DNA from: Bacteroidia bacterium
GTDB taxonomy: Bacteria > Bacteroidota > Bacteroidia > Chitinophagales > JAUHXS01
DNA: 64,000 nucleotides
Assembly: GCA_030426955.1 (NCBI GenBank)
Contig: JAUHXS010000002.1
Coordinates: 186,001-250,000, forward strand
Direction: 5' to 3'
Shown here: positions 19,306-28,555 of the stretch, in pieces
How positions within the stretch are numbered: position 1 is the first letter of the stretch
Layout of the letters: each line of letters begins with the position of its first letter
Notes under the pieces: generated by a model
What the model was told of the DNA's origin: nothing
What the model saw: only the letters and a program-made list of their open reading frames with translations
Database searches by the model: none
Made by a program: the position numbers and the translations under genes

Positions 19306-19752
19306 ATGGAACTAAGTAACTTAAAACCCGCAAAAGGTTCGGTAAAAAATAAAAAGAGAATAGCACGAGGCGAAGGGTCTGGTAGAGGGGGAACTTCTAC
19401 GAAAGGTCATAAAGGAGCTAAGTCAAGATCTGGCTATAAGTCTAAGCTTGGATTTGAAGGAGGTCAAATGCCTATTCAAAGAAGGTTGCCTAAAAGAGGT
19501 TTCAAAAACATTAACCGTGTTGATTATAAGGTAATCAACTTAGACAGATTGCAAGAGTTTGCTGACAAAACTAAAGCTAAATCTTTTGACGTAGAGAGCT
19601 TGAAGAAATTAATCAATGCTTCTGCTACAGATCAAATTAAAGTATTAGGTAGAGGTGAGTTAAAAGCAAAACTAGATATTAAAGTAAACGCATTTAGCGA
19701 ATCTGCTCAAAAAGCAATTGAAAAAGCTGGAGGTAAAATAGAAAAGGTATAA
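19306..19752 (+). CDS. rplO: 50S ribosomal protein L15
   Basis: A 148-residue late-assembly protein. The glycine-rich N-terminal extension (RIARGEGSGRGGTSTKGHKG) and GGQMPIQRRLPKRGFKN are canonical. The end AFSESAQKAIEKAGGKIE matches the usual L15 C-terminus. It is 6 bases before secY. Confidence 0.97.
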   Translation: MELSNLKPAKGSVKNKKRIARGEGSGRGGTSTKGHKGAKSRSGYKSKLGFEGGQMPIQRRLPKRGFKNINRVDYKVINLDRLQEFADKTKAKSFDVESLKKLINASATDQIKVLGRGELKAKLDIKVNAFSESAQKAIEKAGGKIEKV

Positions 19753-19758
19753 GAGCAA

Positions 19759-21099
19759 ATGAAGGGGCTAATCGAGACAATCAAGAATATTTATAAAATC
19801 GATGATTTAAGAATTCGAATTCTTAATACATTAGGTTTTCTACTGATTTATAGATTAGGCTCTTATGTGGTATTACCTGGAATTGATCCAGCTGCTTTAG
19901 ATAGCTTGAATTCTCAAGGACAGTCTGGTCTTTTGGGTATCTTAAATATGTTTGCAGGAGGAGCTTTTTCTAGAGCTTCTATTTTTGCATTAGGGATTAT
20001 GCCCTACATTTCTGCTTCAATTGTTATCCAACTTTTAGGGATGGCCATTCCATACTTTCAAAAGTTACAAAAAGAAGGAGAAAGTGGCAGAAGGAAGATC
20101 AATCAATATACAAGGTACCTTACTATTGCTATAACAGCTGCGCAGGCATCGGCTTATGTTGTCAACTTAAATGCCATTGCAGAAGGTGCTATAATTATTA
20201 ATCAATCATTATTTTGGTTATCAACTGTAGTCGTATTAACAGGAGGAACCATGTTTGTAATGTGGTTGGGAGAGAAGATTACGGATAAAGGTATTGGTAA
20301 CGGTATATCACTAATCATTATGATTGGTATTATAGCAAACTTGCCTTTTGCTTTATTTGCAGAGTTTACTTCTAGATCAGAATCTGGAGCGTTGGTCTTC
20401 TTTTTGATAGAGATGGTAGCTTTAGCAGCAATAGTTGCCATAACAATTATGTTGGTGCAAGGCACTAGAAGAATTCCTGTTCAGTATGCTAAAAGAATTG
20501 TTGGTAATAAACAATACGGTGGAGTAAGGCAGTACATTCCATTAAAGGTAAACGCAGCTGGAGTAATGCCTATCATCTTTGCTCAGGCATTGATGTTTAT
20601 CCCTGCTACTATAATTCAGTTTTTCCCAGATTCAGAAACAGGGCAAGGTATCGTGAATACAATGTCAGATTATACTTCATTTTGGTATAATTTAGTTTTT
20701 GGACTATTAGTTCTTTTATTTACTTATTTCTATACAGCCTTAATTGTGAATCCAATTCAAATGGCTGATGAGATGAAAAGAAACGGTGGTTTTATACCAG
20801 GTGTGAAGCCAGGAAAGAAAACTGCTGAGTTTATCGATTCTGTTATGTCTAGAATAACATTGCCAGGTGCGATTTTCCTTGCTTTTGTAGCAATACTTCC
20901 AGCTTTTGCTTCCATTTTAGGCGTCAATAGTCAATTTGCTCAGTTCTTTGGTGGAACATCATTATTGATTTTAGTTGGTGTAGTATTGGATACTTTGCAA
21001 CAAGTAGAAAGTCACTTGTTAATGAGACATTATGATGGTTTAATGAAGTCTGGACGAATTAAAGGTAGAGCATCGGCTGGTGCAGGTGCTGCAATCTAA
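19759..21099 (+). CDS. secY: Preprotein translocase subunit SecY
   Basis: Channel subunit of the Sec translocon, 446 residues with ten hydrophobic segments. Recognisable blocks are RILNTLGFLLIYRLGSYV with TM1, the plug region after it, GGAFSRASIFALGIMPYISA, and GMAIPYFQKLQKEGESGRRK. The cytoplasmic loop contains RRIPVQYAKR, and GGFIPGVKPGKKTAEFI precedes the later segments. It sits directly before map; adk, often between the two, is absent. Confidence 0.97.
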   Translation: MKGLIETIKNIYKIDDLRIRILNTLGFLLIYRLGSYVVLPGIDPAALDSLNSQGQSGLLGILNMFAGGAFSRASIFALGIMPYISASIVIQLLGMAIPYFQKLQKEGESGRRKINQYTRYLTIAITAAQASAYVVNLNAIAEGAIIINQSLFWLSTVVVLTGGTMFVMWLGEKITDKGIGNGISLIIMIGIIANLPFALFAEFTSRSESGALVFFLIEMVALAAIVAITIMLVQGTRRIPVQYAKRIVGNKQYGGVRQYIPLKVNAAGVMPIIFAQALMFIPATIIQFFPDSETGQGIVNTMSDYTSFWYNLVFGLLVLLFTYFYTALIVNPIQMADEMKRNGGFIPGVKPGKKTAEFIDSVMSRITLPGAIFLAFVAILPAFASILGVNSQFAQFFGGTSLLILVGVVLDTLQQVESHLLMRHYDGLMKSGRIKGRASAGAGAAI

Positions 21100-21105
21100 A
21101 GCACT

Positions 21106-21906
21106 ATGATCTACTATAAGTCTTCCGATGAAATTGAACTAATTAGAAAAAGTTCTTTGCTTGTTTCAAAAACGTTGGCAGTAGTTGCTGAGGTTATAAG
21201 ACCGGGAATTAAGACAATAGAATTAGATCAAATTGCCGAAGAACACATTCGAGATCATAAGGCAGTTCCAGCATTTAAAGGTTACAACGGATTTTCAGGA
21301 TCACTTTGCATATCTACTAATGAAGAGGTAGTGCATGGTATTCCGGGAGATCGTGAGTTAAAAGATGGAGATATTGTTTCTGTCGATTGTGGTGTTCTGA
21401 TGAACGAATACTTTGGAGATTCTGCATATACATTTATGGTTGGTGATGTTGAAGAGCCAATCATGAAGTTATTAGATGTAACAAAAAAATCATTAGAGTT
21501 GGGAATTGATCAGGCTAGAATCGGAAACCGATTGGGAGATATTGGCTTTGCTATTCAAGATTATACTGAAGTGCAACATGGTTATGGTGTTGTTAGAGAG
21601 TTAGTAGGTCACGGAGTAGGACGCCAGTTACATGAAAAACCTGAAGTAGCCAATTATGGTAGAAGAGGGAAAGGTAACAAGTTGAAAAATGGTTTAGTAA
21701 TTGCTATCGAACCAATGATCAATCTCGGAACACATGAAGTAATCCAACTCGATGATGGATGGACAATTGTTACTGCAGATAATCAACCGTCTGCGCACTT
21801 TGAGCACACGGTGGCAATAACAAAAGAAGGGCCTGAAGTACTTTCAACGTTTGATATAATAGAGCAAGCAATAAAACAAAACAAAGAAATTAAAGAATTA
21901 ATATAA
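21106..21906 (+). CDS. map: Methionine aminopeptidase, type I
   Basis: Removes the initiator methionine from nascent proteins. The 266-residue pita-bread enzyme shows the metal ligands in order: Asp in DIVSVDCGVLMNEYFGDSAY (two), His in GHGVGRQLHEKPEVANYG, Glu in IAIEPMINLG and Glu in HFEHTVAIT. The GFSGSLCISTNEEVVHGIPG substrate loop is conserved. It is co-directional with secY (6-base gap); infA follows after 27 bases containing its own promoter-like box. Confidence 0.96.
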   Translation: MIYYKSSDEIELIRKSSLLVSKTLAVVAEVIRPGIKTIELDQIAEEHIRDHKAVPAFKGYNGFSGSLCISTNEEVVHGIPGDRELKDGDIVSVDCGVLMNEYFGDSAYTFMVGDVEEPIMKLLDVTKKSLELGIDQARIGNRLGDIGFAIQDYTEVQHGYGVVRELVGHGVGRQLHEKPEVANYGRRGKGNKLKNGLVIAIEPMINLGTHEVIQLDDGWTIVTADNQPSAHFEHTVAITKEGPEVLSTFDIIEQAIKQNKEIKELI

Positions 21907-21912
21907 AAGTCG

Positions 21913-21920
21913 TATATTTG
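21913..21920 (+). promoter_or_regulatory. Internal promoter -7 box upstream of infA
   Basis: TATATTTG at 21913-21920 is an exact TAnnTTTG match in the 27-base gap after map. No clear TTG at the proper upstream distance was found (that sequence lies in the map coding end). It would place a start a few bases before the infA ATG, so infA may have an extra, nearly leaderless transcript. Confidence 0.45.
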
Positions 21921-21933
21921 CATCCCTTTTGAT

Positions 21934-22152
21934 ATGGCAAAACAAGATTTAATAGAACAAGATGGCGAAATAGTGGAGGCATTGTCTAATGCAATGTTCA
22001 AAACTAGGCTTGAAAACGGTCATGAAATCGTTTGTCACATCTCAGGAAAAATGAGAATGCACTATATAAGAATTTTACCTGGCGATAAGGTCAAAGTGGA
22101 GATGTCTCCTTACGACCTATCTAAAGGACGTATTACTTATAGGTATAAATAA
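21934..22152 (+). CDS. infA: Translation initiation factor IF-1
   Basis: A 72-residue OB-fold protein that occupies the ribosomal A site during initiation. It starts [20 protein letters not shown], with the conserved [20 protein letters not shown] block and the [15 protein letters not shown] end. Normal length. It is followed 6 bases later by a 27-codon open frame and then rpmJ. Confidence 0.97.
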   Translation: MAKQDLIEQDGEIVEALSNAMFKTRLENGHEIVCHISGKMRMHYIRILPGDKVKVEMSPYDLSKGRITYRYK

Positions 22153-22158
22153 AAAGAT

Positions 22159-22242
22159 ATGAAATATCCATTAATAAAGAGCTATACATCAGCTGATATG
22201 ATTAAAATGGATATTCCATCTGACCATAATATGAAATTTTAA
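22159..22242 (+). CDS. Possible 27-residue small protein between infA and rpmJ
   Basis: ATG at 22159, TAA ending at 22242. The frame begins 6 bases after the infA stop and ends 4 bases before the rpmJ ATG, the same spacing as neighbouring true genes. The peptide starts [13 protein letters not shown], continues [11 protein letters not shown] and ends MKF. It has no Cys and no membrane segment. I do not recognise it. The exact tiling argues for a real gene, but an 84-base open frame in AT-rich sequence can also occur by chance. Confidence 0.4.
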   Translation: MKYPLIKSYTSADMIKMDIPSDHNMKF

Positions 22243-22246
22243 ACAG

Positions 22247-22363
22247 ATGAAAGTAAGAGCTTCAATAAAAAAGAGGAGTACTGATTGCAAGATTATCAGA
22301 AGAAATGGGAAGCTGTACGTTATTAATAAAAAGAATCCTAGGTTTAAACAACGTCAAGGATAA
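22247..22363 (+). CDS. rpmJ: 50S ribosomal protein L36, zinc-free variant
   Basis: Short gene translated by hand: 38 residues, starting [20 protein letters not shown] and ending NPRFKQRQG, the L36 signature. Canonical zinc-binding L36 has Cys-Cys-Cys-His ligands; here the first Cys is Ser, the third Asn and the His is Arg, leaving one Cys (residue 14). This is the C-minus form. Position before rpsM is canonical. Confidence 0.94.
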   Translation: MKVRASIKKRSTDCKIIRRNGKLYVINKKNPRFKQRQG

Positions 22364-22393
22364 TCAATCTTAAGCACAAAATAATAATACTAA

Positions 22394-22771
22394 ATGGCGA
22401 GAATTGCAGGAATAGATTTACCAAAAAATAAAAGAGGCATCATTGGGCTTACTTATATTTTTGGTATTGGCAGATCAACTGCTGCAAAAATTTTAGCGGA
22501 AGCTGGAGTAGATGAAAATATTAAAGTCCAAGATTGGAACGATGATCAAGCAGGTAAAATTCGTTCAATTATTGGAGATACTTATAAGGTCGAAGGTGCT
22601 TTAAGATCTGAAGTAAAAGAAAACATTAAACGGTTGATGGACATCGGTTCTTATCGTGGTGTGCGTCACAGAAAAGGTCTACCTGTTAGGGGACAAAAAA
22701 CAAAGACCAATGCAAGAACTCGTAAGGGTAGAAAGAAAACAGTTGCTAACAAAAAGATGGCTCCTAAATAA
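22394..22771 (+). CDS. rpsM: 30S ribosomal protein S13
   Basis: The 125-residue head protein that contacts the 50S subunit. It starts [20 protein letters not shown], has the helix-two-turn-helix core, and the [28 protein letters not shown] tail that reaches the P-site tRNA. It is the first gene of the alpha block, 30 bases after rpmJ. Confidence 0.97.
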   Translation: MARIAGIDLPKNKRGIIGLTYIFGIGRSTAAKILAEAGVDENIKVQDWNDDQAGKIRSIIGDTYKVEGALRSEVKENIKRLMDIGSYRGVRHRKGLPVRGQKTKTNARTRKGRKKTVANKKMAPK

Positions 22772-22793
22772 TAGGAGATAATAAACAGTCGAT

Positions 22794-23186
22794 ATGGGAA
22801 AAACGGCAAAAGTAGTTAAGAAAAAGAGAAAGGTAAAAGTTGATCCAGAAGGAGTTTGTAGAATACAAGCCAGTTTCAACAACATCATTATTACTTTTAC
22901 AAATAAAGCAGGAGATGTGATTTCTTGGTCATCAGCTGGGAAAATGGGCTTTAGAGGGTCAAAGAAAAATACACCTTATGCAGCTCAGGTGGCTTCAGCA
23001 GAAGCAGCTCAAGTGGCTTATGAAGCAGGATTAAGATCCGTGAAGGTTTATGTAAAAGGACCTGGTGCTGGAAGAGAGTCTGCGATCAGAGCAATCTACA
23101 CAAAAGGAGTAGAAGTAACATTAATTACTGACGTAACGCCATTACCACATAATGGTTGCCGTCCACCAAAAAGAAGAAGAGTATAA
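22794..23186 (+). CDS. rpsK: 30S ribosomal protein S11
   Basis: Platform protein of 130 residues. [20 protein letters not shown] and [20 protein letters not shown] are family hallmarks, and the end is [16 protein letters not shown]. The 79-base gap to rpsD after it is unusually long for this cluster and holds AT-rich inverted repeats. Confidence 0.97.
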   Translation: MGKTAKVVKKKRKVKVDPEGVCRIQASFNNIIITFTNKAGDVISWSSAGKMGFRGSKKNTPYAAQVASAEAAQVAYEAGLRSVKVYVKGPGAGRESAIRAIYTKGVEVTLITDVTPLPHNGCRPPKRRRV

Positions 23187-23191
23187 AATAA

Positions 23192-23262
23192 TTATGAATG
23201 ATGAATTTTGAATGTTAAAATCAACAATTCAAAATTTATAATTTAAAATTCAACATTATCTA
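23192..23262. repeat. AT-rich inverted-repeat spacer between rpsK and rpsD
   Basis: The gap contains GATGAATTTTGAATGTT and, further on, AATTTAAAATTCAACATT: two arms that are reverse complements with a few mismatches, plus a central AATTCAAAATT copy. It can form a long AT-rich hairpin without a T-run directly behind it, so it does not look like a terminator. It may be a dispersed repeat or an RNA processing site; the function is unknown. Confidence 0.5.
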
Positions 23263-23265
23263 GAA

Positions 23266-23871
23266 ATGGCAAGATACACAGGTCCAAAATCGAAAAAAGC
23301 TAGATCATTCGGAGAACCGATTTACGGTTTCGATAAAGCATTTGAGAAAAAGAAATATCCTCCAGGGCAACATGGTCCTTCAAGAAGAAGAAAATCTGCT
23401 TCTGAATATGGTATTCAGTTGAAAGAAAAGCAAAAGGCTAAATACACTTACGGTATATTAGAAAGACAATTCTCCAACTTATTCAAAGAGGCGAATAGAA
23501 GAAAAGGTATTACTGGTGAGAACTTATTACAGTTGCTAGAAGCTAGATTGGATAATACGGTGTTTAGATTAGGAATTGCTCCTACAAGAAGGGCTGCAAG
23601 ACAGTTTGTAACACACAAGCATATTACCGTAAATGGTGATATTGTAAATATCCCATCATTTACATTAAAGCCGGGAGACTTGGTAAGTGTAAAAGATAAA
23701 TCAAAGAAATTAGAAGCTATTCAATCTTCGCTAGCTGGAAAAGGTAAAACCTTTCCTTGGTTAGAGTGGGATGAAGGTAAATTTCAAGGAGTGTTCTTGC
23801 AAATGCCAGAAAGGGAAGCAATCCCAGAGAGCATTAAAGAACAATTAATAGTTGAATTGTATTCTAAATAA
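23266..23871 (+). CDS. rpsD: 30S ribosomal protein S4
   Basis: Primary 16S rRNA 5'-domain binder of 201 residues. It starts [20 protein letters not shown]. The S4 RNA-binding domain is [20 protein letters not shown] then [18 protein letters not shown]. The N-terminal zinc-ligand cysteines found in some S4 proteins are absent. In E. coli S4 represses the alpha operon; the AT-rich spacer upstream is not a recognised S4 target. Confidence 0.97.
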   Translation: MARYTGPKSKKARSFGEPIYGFDKAFEKKKYPPGQHGPSRRRKSASEYGIQLKEKQKAKYTYGILERQFSNLFKEANRRKGITGENLLQLLEARLDNTVFRLGIAPTRRAARQFVTHKHITVNGDIVNIPSFTLKPGDLVSVKDKSKKLEAIQSSLAGKGKTFPWLEWDEGKFQGVFLQMPEREAIPESIKEQLIVELYSK

Positions 23872-23901
23872 ACGTTAAAAAACTTAAGTTAAAAAAACGA
23901 T

Positions 23902-24897
23902 ATGGCACTATTAACATTTCATAAGCCGGATAAAATTATCTTACAGAAAGCTACAGACTTTGAAGGGTCTTTTGAGTTCAGACCTTTAGAGCCAGGATTT
24001 GGGGTAACTGTGGGTAATGCTCTTAGAAGAATTTTACTCTCTTCTTTAGAGGGTTCTGCAATTACAGCTGTTAAGATTGAAGGAGTGGATCACGAGTTTG
24101 CAACAATTAAAGGTGTGATGCAAGATGTTGTTGATATCATTTTGAACCTAAAGCAAGTTAGATTTAAGTCAATTGGCGATGGAGATTCTAGCGAGGAAAA
24201 AATCTTTTTATCATTAAAAGACAAAGAGGAATTTAAAGCTGGAGACATTGAAGGTTTTACCAATAACTACCAAATCGTAAATCAGGATTTAGTGATTTGC
24301 AATATGGAAAAATGGGTAAACCTTGACATTGAATTGACAGTACAGAAAGGAAGAGGTTATGTCCCTGCTGAAGATAATAAGCCTAAGGATGCACCTGCTG
24401 GAACTATTCCTATTGATGCGATCTTTACTCCAATCAAAAATGTTAAGTTCCATATTGAGAATACAAGGGTAGAGCAAAAGACAGACTATGAAAAATTAAT
24501 CATGGATGTCAAAACTGACGGAACTATTCACCCTGAAGAAGCTGTTAAAGAAGCGGCAAAAATCATGATTCAGCATTTAATGTTGATTTCTGATGAGAAT
24601 ATTTCATTCGATATGCATGATGATAGCGAAGAAGATATTGTTGATGAGCATGTATTGCACATGAGAAAGTTATTAAAAACTTCTCTAGAGGATATGGATC
24701 TTTCTGTAAGAGCTTACAACTGCCTTAAAGCTGCTAAGATTAATACTTTAGCAGATATGGTAAAATACGATACTTCTGAGTTATTGAAATTTAGAAACTT
24801 CGGTAAGAAATCATTAGTTGAGATAGAAGCTCTGTTAGTAGAGAAAGGCTTGTCTTTTGGAATGGATATTTCAAAATATAAGTTAGGAGACGAGTAA
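23902..24897 (+). CDS. rpoA: RNA polymerase subunit alpha
   Basis: The 331-residue subunit for RNA polymerase assembly and activator contacts. The N-terminal domain (about 1-235) has [20 protein letters not shown] and [20 protein letters not shown]. The C-terminal domain (about 255-331) has [20 protein letters not shown] and [20 protein letters not shown], the DNA- and activator-binding helices. Normal length. Confidence 0.97.
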   Translation: MALLTFHKPDKIILQKATDFEGSFEFRPLEPGFGVTVGNALRRILLSSLEGSAITAVKIEGVDHEFATIKGVMQDVVDIILNLKQVRFKSIGDGDSSEEKIFLSLKDKEEFKAGDIEGFTNNYQIVNQDLVICNMEKWVNLDIELTVQKGRGYVPAEDNKPKDAPAGTIPIDAIFTPIKNVKFHIENTRVEQKTDYEKLIMDVKTDGTIHPEEAVKEAAKIMIQHLMLISDENISFDMHDDSEEDIVDEHVLHMRKLLKTSLEDMDLSVRAYNCLKAAKINTLADMVKYDTSELLKFRNFGKKSLVEIEALLVEKGLSFGMDISKYKLGDE

Positions 24898-25011
24898 AAT
24901 ATACTCGTTGTAAATGAATTTGTAATAAATTCTTTTTATAACGAGTTATGCCGCATAACAAAAAGGCTATAATAAAGGAAGTGAAGCGGTATAGCTTAAA
25001 TAAGATAAGTA

Positions 25012-25611
25012 ATGAGACACGGTAAAAGAATTAACCATTTAAGTAGAAAGAGCGGTCACAGAAAAGCTATGTTGGCAAATATGGCTAACTCTTTGATTCT
25101 GCATAAAAGAATCAAAACGACTTTAGCAAAGGCAAAAGCATTAAGAAAGTATGCAGAGCCTGTGATTAACCGTGCAAAGGAAGATACGACTCACTCAAGA
25201 AGAATGGCTTTTAGATACCTTAGAGATAAAGAAGGTGTTAAAGAGCTTTTCAGTGAAGTGTCTCAAAAGATTGCGAATAGACCTGGTGGCTATACTCGAA
25301 TTATCAAGCTTGGAAATAGATTAGGCGATAATGCAGAGATGTGCTACATTGAGCTAGTTGATTTTAATGAGTTAATGCTTAAAACTGGAACAAGCAAAGC
25401 AGCAGCTAAGCCAAAAACAAGAAGAAGCAGAAGAGGCGGCAGCGGTAAAGGAAATGCTTCTAATGAAAAGCAAGCAGATTCGGCGAAGACTGAGGCAAAA
25501 GAAGAAGCAAAACCCAAGGCGGAGGTAAAGCCTGCTGAAGCAAAGAAGGAAGCTCCTAAAAAAGAAGAGCCTAAGTCAGAAAAGAAAGAAGATAAAAAAG
25601 ATGGCGAATAG
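25012..25611 (+). CDS. rplQ: 50S ribosomal protein L17 with long charged tail
   Basis: The first ~115 residues are a standard L17 ([20 protein letters not shown], then [20 protein letters not shown]). About 80 extra residues follow: a basic [12 protein letters not shown] patch, then a Lys/Glu/Ala/Pro-rich low-complexity stretch ending in KKDGE. E. coli L17 has 127 residues. The 114-base gap before the gene includes weak inverted repeats (TACTCGTT with AACGAGTTA). It is the last gene of the cluster, followed by a strong terminator. Confidence 0.96.
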   Translation: MRHGKRINHLSRKSGHRKAMLANMANSLILHKRIKTTLAKAKALRKYAEPVINRAKEDTTHSRRMAFRYLRDKEGVKELFSEVSQKIANRPGGYTRIIKLGNRLGDNAEMCYIELVDFNELMLKTGTSKAAAKPKTRRSRRGGSGKGNASNEKQADSAKTEAKEEAKPKAEVKPAEAKKEAPKKEEPKSEKKEDKKDGE

Positions 25612-25633
25612 CCTTCAAATTGAAAAGACCTTG

Positions 25634-25676
25634 AACGGGGATAAGATGTTAACATCTTATCCCCGTTTTGTTTTAT
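25634..25676 (+). terminator. Rho-independent terminator of the ribosomal cluster
   Basis: AACGGGGATAAGATGTT is followed at once by its exact reverse complement AACATCTTATCCCCGTT, a perfect 34-base palindrome (25634-25667), then TTGTTTTA. It lies 23 bases after the rplQ stop and before the carA promoter box. Confidence 0.88.
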
Positions 25677-25695
25677 AGCAATGTTGTTTTTGGAT

Positions 25696-25703
25696 TAACT
25701 TTG
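25696..25703 (+). promoter_or_regulatory. Promoter -7 box of carA
   Basis: TAACTTTG, an exact TAnnTTTG match, 16 bases before the carA ATG. The -33 element is unclear: the nearest TTGs are too close (25684) or somewhat far (25668, a 25-base spacer). Confidence 0.5.
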
Positions 25704-25719
25704 ACTTAAATTAATAATC

Positions 25720-26808
25720 ATGATGGAAGAAAAAAGCGCAATTCTACTATTAGAAGACGGTACTAAATTTTACGGTCAAGCTGCAGGAAAGATTGGCACT
25801 ACGATGGGTGAAATCTGTTTTTGTACCGGCATGACGGGCTATCAGGAGGTGTTTACAGATCCATCATATTTTGGTCAGATTTTAATTATGACCAATGTGC
25901 ATATTGGTAACTATGGTACGATAGAAGAAGAAGTGGAGTCAGACTCTGTGAAAATCGCTGGGTTGGTTTGTCGTACGTTCACCGAGACTTTTTCTAGACC
26001 AAGAACAAATGAATCTATACAAACCTATTTTGAGAGAGAGGAAGTTGTAGGAATATCTGGCATTGATACACGAGCTGTTGTAAGACATATTAGGCATAAA
26101 GGTGCGATGAATGCTATCATCTCTTCCGAAGATTTAGATGAAAATAGCTTGATGTCAAAACTTAAAGGACATCCTTCCATGGCGGGTATGGAGCTAGCAT
26201 CAAAAGTTTCGACTAAGGAGCCTTACTTTTGGGGCGAAGAAGATGCCAAATATAAAGTAGCAGTCTTGGACTTAGGAGTTAAAAGAAATATACTTAAATG
26301 TTTAGAAGCAGTTGGATGTTATATGAAAGTTTTTCCAGCAAAAACATCCTTTGATGAAATGAAGTCATGGAATCCCGATGGATATTTTATTTCCAATGGT
26401 CCTGGGGATCCTGCTCCTATGGATTATGCTGTAGATGTGGTTAGAAAAATATTGGATGAAGATGCACCGCTTTTTGGAATTTGTCTTGGACATCAAATTC
26501 TGGCAAGGGCATTAGATATTGAGACTTACAAAATGCATAATGGGCATAGAGGCTTAAATCATCCAGTCAAGAACTTAGTAACTGGAAAAAGCGAGATTAC
26601 AACGCAGAATCATGGTTTTGGTGTAAGTCCTGAAGCAATTCAATCTTCTGATAAGGTTGAAATCACCCATATGAACTTAAATGATGAAACAATAGAAGGA
26701 ATTAAGGTAAAAGGAAAAAAGGCTTTTTCAATTCAATACCACCCAGAAGCATTCCCTGGTCCACATGATTCTAGATACCTCTTTGAAGAGTTTACTAAAA
26801 TAATGTAG
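25720..26808 (+). CDS. carA: Carbamoyl-phosphate synthase small (glutaminase) subunit
   Basis: Supplies ammonia from glutamine for carbamoyl phosphate in pyrimidine and arginine synthesis. The 362 residues comprise an N-terminal domain (LEDGTKFYGQAAG, GMTGYQEVFTDPSY) and a class I glutaminase domain from about residue 185. The triad is Cys in FGICLGHQILARA and His/Glu in IQYHPEAFPGPHDS. The partner carB is not in the window. A second ATG directly follows the first; either could be used. Confidence 0.95.
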   Translation: MMEEKSAILLLEDGTKFYGQAAGKIGTTMGEICFCTGMTGYQEVFTDPSYFGQILIMTNVHIGNYGTIEEEVESDSVKIAGLVCRTFTETFSRPRTNESIQTYFEREEVVGISGIDTRAVVRHIRHKGAMNAIISSEDLDENSLMSKLKGHPSMAGMELASKVSTKEPYFWGEEDAKYKVAVLDLGVKRNILKCLEAVGCYMKVFPAKTSFDEMKSWNPDGYFISNGPGDPAPMDYAVDVVRKILDEDAPLFGICLGHQILARALDIETYKMHNGHRGLNHPVKNLVTGKSEITTQNHGFGVSPEAIQSSDKVEITHMNLNDETIEGIKVKGKKAFSIQYHPEAFPGPHDSRYLFEEFTKIM

Positions 26809-26886
26809 TGCTAAAGCTGTCTTTAATCTTTAGGTGATGTTATTTAATCTAATAATCTTCTAATTTTTTAACCTTTAAATCTTTAA

Positions 26887-28182
<1,296 letters not shown>

Positions 28183-28235
28183 CTTTTAAAATTAGAGCCT
28201 TTAAACCTTTCAATATTTTAACCTTCTAATCTATA

Positions 28236-28553
28236 ATGCAGTTAGTTGAATCAATAAAAGAATACTATCAAAAAATTCCTAAAGTCTTTAAAAATAAGTA
28301 TGCTGTAACACTAATTGCATTTACTATTTGGCTGACTTTCTTCGACAGAAATGATTTAATATCTCAATATAAGTTGACGATGCAATTAAAGGAATTAGAA
28401 GACAAAATGGTTTATTACAAAGAGCAACTGGAAGAAGTAAAAAAGACGCAAAAAGAATTATTTACGGATCAAAGCTCAATTGAAAAATTTGCACGTGAGA
28501 AATATTGGATGAAGCGAGATAATGAAGATGTTTTCATTATAGTTGAAGAATAG
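28236..28553 (+). CDS. FtsB/DivIC-family septum formation protein
   Basis: A 105-residue bitopic protein: short cytoplasmic N-terminus, one membrane segment at about residues 23-38 (YAVTLIAFTIWLTFFDRND), then a coiled coil (QLKELEDKMVYYKEQLEEVK) and a small C-terminal part with FAREKYWMKRDNEDVFII. This is the standard FtsB/DivIC architecture: such proteins join FtsL and FtsQ in the divisome. Its position shortly after eno parallels eno-ftsB in many bacteria. Confidence 0.85.
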   Translation: MQLVESIKEYYQKIPKVFKNKYAVTLIAFTIWLTFFDRNDLISQYKLTMQLKELEDKMVYYKEQLEEVKKTQKELFTDQSSIEKFAREKYWMKRDNEDVFIIVEE

Positions 28554-28555
28554 TT

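Noticed and set aside
24948-25025. 25-codon open frame between rpoA and rplQ (MPHNKKAIIKEVKRYSLNK...)
   Set aside because: It overlaps the rplQ start by 14 bases and fits no spacing pattern; unlike the infA-rpmJ frame it is not neatly tiled. Probably chance.
28236-28553. Naming the small divisome gene ftsB or divIC specifically
   Set aside because: The fold and the place after eno fit both names; the sequence alone does not decide.
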